Shown here: positions 7,101-10,247 of the stretch, one piece after another | Position numbering within the stretch: position 1 is the stretch's first letter | Layout of the letters: each line of letters starts with the position of its first letter | Source: Candidatus Omnitrophota bacterium | Lineage (GTDB): Bacteria > Omnitrophota > Gorgyraeia > Gygaellales > Profunditerraquicolaceae | DNA: 10,247 nt | NCBI GenBank assembly: GCA_023247875.1 | Contig: JAHFFQ010000007.1 | Coordinates: forward strand, 1-10,247 | Reading direction: 5' to 3' | Translations under genes and position numbers: made by a program | Notes under the pieces: generated by a model | The model's database searches: none | Seen by the model: the letters and a program-made list of their open reading frames with translations, nothing else | What the model was told of the DNA's origin: nothing

Positions 7101-8276
7101 ATGGATATCAACCAGCAGTTAGAGATAATTAAAAGGGGTGCCGTAGAGATAATCTCCGAGGAGGAGTTGAGTAAAAAACTCCAGGAGAGTATTAAATCCG
7201 GCCGGCCACTAAAGATCAAAGCCGGTTTTGACCCCACCGCGCCTGACCTGCATCTGGGGCACACGGTGCTACTTCGGAAATTACGCCAGTTCCAGGAGCT
7301 TGGGCATGAAGTTTATTTTCTGATTGGTGATTTCACCGGCCGGATCGGAGATCCTTCCGGCAGATCTGAGATAAGAAAACAGCTCACTAAAAAAGAGGTT
7401 GCTAAGAATGCTCAAACCTACAAAAAGCAAGTAGCAAAGACCCTTAATGTCAGGAAAATTAAAGTCGTTTTTAATAGCCGCTGGTTTGAAAGAATGAAAG
7501 GCCTTGAATTTAGTCAGCTGCTTACTCACTATACCGCCAACAGGATGCTTGAGCGTGAAGATTTTACCCAGAGGAGGAATAATAAAAAACCGATATATAT
7601 TTCGGAATTTATTTATCCTGTGCTTCAAGGGTATGATTCTGTGATGCTTAAAGCGGATGTTGAAATAGGCGGCACAGACCAGATATTCAATCTGTTGGTC
7701 GGCCGCGACCTGCAGAAGGATTTTAATCAGCCGCAGCAGGTAGTCTTGACCATGCCGCTTTTAGAGGGCACTGACGGCGTGCAGAAGATGAGTAAGTCTT
7801 ACGGCAATTACATCGGCATAAATGAGCCTGCAAAAGAGATGTTCGGTAAGATCATGTCAATCTCCGACGAGATGATGGTCAAATATTATGAGCTGCTTAC
7901 TGATGAAGATTTGGCCAGGGTCAGGCAGATGCACCCCAAAGAGGCAAAAGTAAATTTAGCCAAGATCATAATCACGCAATACCACTCTGCACTTGCCGCC
8001 CAAAAAGAAGCGGAAGAGTTTGCCCGGGTTTTTTCCGGAAAAGAAATTCCCCAGGATATGCCGGTTTTTAAATCGGACGGCACAAAAACCGTTCTAGCCA
8101 TCCTCAGCGAGAGCAAATTAGCCGCCAGCGGTAATGAAGCGCGCAGGCTGATCAGGCAGGGGGCGGTCAGTTTCAACAATGTAAAAGTTGAAAAGGATGA
8201 TTTTGTCCCCAATGAACCCGGTATCCTCAAAGCCGGAACCCGGCGGTTTCTAAAAATAATATGCTCTGGACGATAA
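7101..8276 (+). CDS. tyrS: Tyrosyl-tRNA synthetase
   Basis: This cytoplasmic class I aminoacyl-tRNA synthetase charges tRNA-Tyr. The 391-residue protein has a Rossmann catalytic core with [14 protein letters not shown] (41-54), containing the HIGH-type motif [19 protein letters not shown] (76-90), the tyrosine-pocket region [18 protein letters not shown] (177-194) and KMSKS (229-233) follow. The C-terminal part (about 325-390) is an S4-like RNA-binding domain ([14 protein letters not shown]), used to hold the tRNA. The motif pattern and length fit the TyrZ-like bacterial group rather than the longer E. coli TyrS type. The start follows the rpsA stop by four bases with only a weak AGG at 7088-7090, suggesting coupling. 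The 3' end overlaps the next gene by 16 bases. Confidence 0.96.
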   Translation: MDINQQLEIIKRGAVEIISEEELSKKLQESIKSGRPLKIKAGFDPTAPDLHLGHTVLLRKLRQFQELGHEVYFLIGDFTGRIGDPSGRSEIRKQLTKKEVAKNAQTYKKQVAKTLNVRKIKVVFNSRWFERMKGLEFSQLLTHYTANRMLEREDFTQRRNNKKPIYISEFIYPVLQGYDSVMLKADVEIGGTDQIFNLLVGRDLQKDFNQPQQVVLTMPLLEGTDGVQKMSKSYGNYIGINEPAKEMFGKIMSISDEMMVKYYELLTDEDLARVRQMHPKEAKVNLAKIIITQYHSALAAQKEAEEFARVFSGKEIPQDMPVFKSDGTKTVLAILSESKLAASGNEARRLIRQGAVSFNNVKVEKDDFVPNEPGILKAGTRRFLKIICSGR

Positions 8277-8524
8277 TCGGCGCTGCTGCGGCAACGCTAA
8301 CCATGTTCTCCTTTGTCCCGCAGATATTCAGGTCCTTAAGGACCAGGTCGGTCAAGGACGTAAGCCCAGTTACCTTATTCCAGCTTTCCACCGGTGTTTT
8401 CCTATGGATGATCTATGGGATCTCACAAAAAGACCCGATAATCATAGTTGCTAATGCCATAACTTTAATTACCTTGTCCGTGCTGATATTTTTGTATTTT
8501 AGATACGGGAGATTGGTCAAATGA
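8261..8524 (+). CDS. SemiSWEET-type sugar transporter (PQ-loop / MtN3 family)
   Basis: This is an 87-residue membrane protein with three predicted helices, at about 3-22, 37-54 and 58-80. That is the size and layout of bacterial SemiSWEETs, which dimerise to form a sugar uniporter. The PQ motif is in FVPQI (P20, Q21). It is followed by the positively charged [11 protein letters not shown] loop (25-35), which resembles the TIRTRNTEGIS region of E. coli SemiSWEET. The conserved W49 in FLWMIYG and N65 in VANAITL match residues that line the sugar pocket. The start overlaps tyrS by 16 bases and lacks a clear Shine-Dalgarno. The stop overlaps the rmlA start as ATGA, so expression is probably coupled to both neighbours. 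The substrate cannot be told from sequence. A role in sugar supply for the rhamnose/polysaccharide genes is only suggested by position. Confidence 0.88.
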   Translation: MLWTIIGAAAATLTMFSFVPQIFRSLRTRSVKDVSPVTLFQLSTGVFLWMIYGISQKDPIIIVANAITLITLSVLIFLYFRYGRLVK

Positions 8525-9387
8525 AAGGAATAATCCTGGCCGGCGGCAAAGCAACGCGGCTTTATCCGATAACCAAAGGTATCTGCAAGCAGCTGCTGCC
8601 GGTTTACGATAAGCCGATGATCTATTACCCCCTCTCGGTGCTGCTTCTTGCCGGGATAAAAGAGATTCTGGTTATCTCAACCCCTAAAGACACCGCACGG
8701 TTTGAGGACCTGCTGGGTGATGGTTCTAACCTGGGGATAGATATCTCTTACGAGGTCCAGCCAGAACCTAAAGGAATTGCCCAGAGTTTTATTATCGCCG
8801 AGGATTTTATCGGTAGTGACAGCGTCTGTCTTATCCTGGGGGATAATATTTTCTACGGTTATAATCTAAGAGAGCTTCTGCGTGATTCGGCCAAATTGAA
8901 AAAAGGGGCGAAGATCTTCGGCTACTACGTCAGGGACCCCCAGCGTTACGGGGTGCTGGAGCTCGACAAAAAATGCGGGGTGGTTTCAATTGAAGAAAAG
9001 CCTAAAAAGCCTAAATCCAACTGGGTGGTTTCGGGATTATATTTCTATGATAATGAGGTAGTGAAGATCGCCAAAAAGATCAAGCCCTCCAAAAGAGGAG
9101 AGTTTGAGATCACCAGCGTGAATAACGAATATATCAAGAAAGGGAAGCTTAAGGCGGAGTTCCTTGGCCGGGGGCATGCCTGGCTTGATACAGGCACCTA
9201 TGAATCGCTGATCGACGCCTCGATCTTTATTAAGACTATTGAAGACAGGCAGGGTTTAAAGATCGGCTGCATAGAAGAGGTGGCATACCGTATGGGTTAT
9301 ATCACTAAGCAGCAATTAGCAGGGATCGCCTCTCTCATGCCTAATAGCTACGGGGAATATTTAAGAAGCCTGCTTAAAGATGGATAA
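8521..9387 (+). CDS. rmlA: Glucose-1-phosphate thymidylyltransferase
   Basis: RmlA joins glucose 1-phosphate and dTTP to form dTDP-glucose, the first committed step of dTDP-L-rhamnose and related deoxysugars. The 288-residue length is typical of the short RmlA type. The N-terminal signature LAGGKATRLYP (6-16) has Lys-Ala where GGSGTRL is the more usual form; other members also vary here. KQLLPVYDKPMIYYPLS (23-39), LGDNIFYG (106-113) with metal ligand D108, RDPQRYGVLELD (138-149), EEKPKKP (158-164) and GHAWLDTGTYESL (218-230) with D223 are all present. The KQLLPVYDKPMIYYPLS stretch marks RmlA rather than UTP-glucose or archaeal-type nucleotidyltransferases. A good GGGAG at 8507-8511 precedes the start. 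The end overlaps the following SDR gene by eight bases. Confidence 0.94.
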   Translation: MKGIILAGGKATRLYPITKGICKQLLPVYDKPMIYYPLSVLLLAGIKEILVISTPKDTARFEDLLGDGSNLGIDISYEVQPEPKGIAQSFIIAEDFIGSDSVCLILGDNIFYGYNLRELLRDSAKLKKGAKIFGYYVRDPQRYGVLELDKKCGVVSIEEKPKKPKSNWVVSGLYFYDNEVVKIAKKIKPSKRGEFEITSVNNEYIKKGKLKAEFLGRGHAWLDTGTYESLIDASIFIKTIEDRQGLKIGCIEEVAYRMGYITKQQLAGIASLMPNSYGEYLRSLLKDG

Positions 9388-10201
9388 GAATATCCTGATA
9401 TTAGGGAAAGGTTTTATCGGCGAAAGGCTGCGCGATGCATTCGATTGCAGGATAAACGGTTCGATCATAAGATCTTTTAGCGACGCGCGAAAATTAATCA
9501 AAAAATATAAGCCTCGCGTGATCATCAATTGTATCGGTGTAACCGGCAGGAGCAATGTTGATGACTGCGAGCTTGATATCGACGGAGTTTTGCTGGCCAA
9601 CAGTTTTATCCCGGTGATCCTGGCGGAGGTGGCGCTGCGTAGTAATATAAAGCTGGTGCATATAAGCAGCGGGTGTATTTTTAATTATGATTACAAAAAA
9701 AACAAAGCCGTCAAAGAGGAGAGCCAGGATTATTTCTTTGAATTGTTCTACAGTCGTTCAAAAATTTACGCCGAGAGAGCCCTTGAAGCCCTGGCCAGGG
9801 ATTACAATATTTTGATCGCCAGGATCAGGATACCCCTAGTTAATGCCAGGCACCCCAAAAACATTCTGGATAAGCTTTTAAAATACAAGCAGGTCATTGA
9901 TATCCCCAACTCCGTAACCTATATACCTGATTTTATCCGGGCGATCAGGCATCTCATTAGGATCGACGCCAAAGGAACATATAATGTGCTGAATAAAGGC
10001 GCTTTGCGTTACCCTAAGCTTATGCGGGTGTATCAGAAACATGTGCCTTCATTTAAATACACGGTAATTGATTTTCATAAACTTGGATTAGTCAGGACCA
10101 ATTTGGTAATGTCCACCCGTAAGCTGGAGAAATCCGGTTTTAAAGTCAGGAACATAAATTCAGTCCTTGAAGAATGCGTAAAAGAATACCTAAAATCTTA
10201 G
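9380..10201 (+). CDS. Short SDR sugar-nucleotide enzyme, likely UER1/NRS-ER-type 4-keto-rhamnose 3,5-epimerase/4-reductase
   Basis: This is a 273-residue extended-SDR protein with an NAD(P)-binding GKGFIG (9-14) and YxxxK catalytic pair Y124/K128 in FYSRSK. It differs from classical RmlD in several motifs that match the plant and mimivirus bifunctional enzymes (Arabidopsis UER1, C-terminal part of RHM): GVTGRSNVDDCE (53-64), SSGCIFNYD (96-104), the VIDIPNSVT stretch (172-180) and RTNLVMSTRKL near the end (239-249). C99 in SGCIF and K165 sit where GDP-mannose 3,5-epimerase and UER1-like enzymes carry their epimerase Cys-Lys pair. The inferred reaction is 3,5-epimerisation plus 4-reduction of dTDP-4-keto-6-deoxyglucose to dTDP-L-rhamnose. 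The start overlaps rmlA by eight bases and the end overlaps the next gene by 28. The alternative is a plain RmlD-like reductase. Family is sure, bifunctionality probable. Confidence 0.75.
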   Translation: MDKNILILGKGFIGERLRDAFDCRINGSIIRSFSDARKLIKKYKPRVIINCIGVTGRSNVDDCELDIDGVLLANSFIPVILAEVALRSNIKLVHISSGCIFNYDYKKNKAVKEESQDYFFELFYSRSKIYAERALEALARDYNILIARIRIPLVNARHPKNILDKLLKYKQVIDIPNSVTYIPDFIRAIRHLIRIDAKGTYNVLNKGALRYPKLMRVYQKHVPSFKYTVIDFHKLGLVRTNLVMSTRKLEKSGFKVRNINSVLEECVKEYLKS

Positions 10202-10247
10202 TCACCGGCGGAGCGGGGTTTATCGGCAGCGCCTTTGTGAGATTGCT
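10174..10247 (+). CDS. rmlB: NDP-sugar dehydratase/epimerase N-terminus, probably dTDP-glucose 4,6-dehydratase (cut by window end)
   Basis: Twenty-four codons are visible from ATG 10174, in a different frame from the preceding SDR gene and overlapping its last 28 bases. The translation begins MRKRIPKILVTGGAGFIGSA and continues FVRL. TGGAGFIGS is the NAD-binding glycine-rich loop of extended SDR sugar-nucleotide enzymes, and the following AFVR is typical of RmlB. Position directly after rmlA and the UER1-like gene supports dTDP-glucose 4,6-dehydratase, which would make the substrate of the preceding enzyme. UDP-glucose 4-epimerase or a related dehydratase cannot be excluded from this short fragment. 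The Shine-Dalgarno is weak, so coupling to the upstream gene is likely. Confidence 0.7.
   Translation, partial: MRKRIPKILVTGGAGFIGSAFVRL

Noticed and set aside
1-10247. A previously undescribed defence, mobile or secondary-metabolite system
   Set aside because: Every gene belongs to a known housekeeping or sugar-nucleotide family, and the only element-like sequence is the short palindrome at 3236-3311. Nothing supports a new multi-gene system.

Overview
The window is a compact bacterial chromosome segment. Every gene is on the + strand, most junctions are 4 bp gaps or short overlaps, and there are no tRNAs, rRNAs, insertion-sequence transposases or CRISPR arrays. The order obg-proB-proA-nadD is a widespread bacterial housekeeping arrangement. 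Codon use and protein style suggest an uncultivated Gram-negative lineage of the Omnitrophota/PVC or deltaproteobacterial type. That assignment is inference only; no marker in the window fixes the phylum.

Left part (1-5412): the 3' end of the GTPase gene obg, then proB and proA (the first two steps of proline synthesis), nadD (NAD synthesis), rpe (pentose phosphate pathway) and a phosphohexomutase gene (pgm/manB type). A 76-bp REP-like imperfect palindrome sits across the nadD/rpe junction. It supplies the last codons of nadD and leaves rpe without a good ribosome binding site. Two small hairpins precede the mutase gene.

Middle (5413-8276): an AT-rich 142-bp gap probably holds a promoter for a second transcription unit. 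The gap is followed by rpsA (six S1 domains) and tyrS.

Right part (8261-10247): overlapping reading frames encode a SemiSWEET-type small sugar transporter, glucose-1-phosphate thymidylyltransferase (rmlA), a short SDR protein, and the first 24 codons of a gene that looks like dTDP-glucose 4,6-dehydratase (rmlB). The SDR protein resembles the plant/mimivirus bifunctional NDP-4-keto-rhamnose 3,5-epimerase/4-reductase (UER1/NRS-ER). With the upstream mutase, the window could encode the whole route from glucose-6-phosphate to dTDP-L-rhamnose. A single UER1-like enzyme would replace the usual RmlC plus RmlD pair.

No clearly new biological system is visible. The points most worth checking are the UER1-like enzyme in place of RmlC/RmlD, the palindromic element fused to nadD, the SemiSWEET gene inside this operon, and an altered nucleotide-binding motif in NadD.
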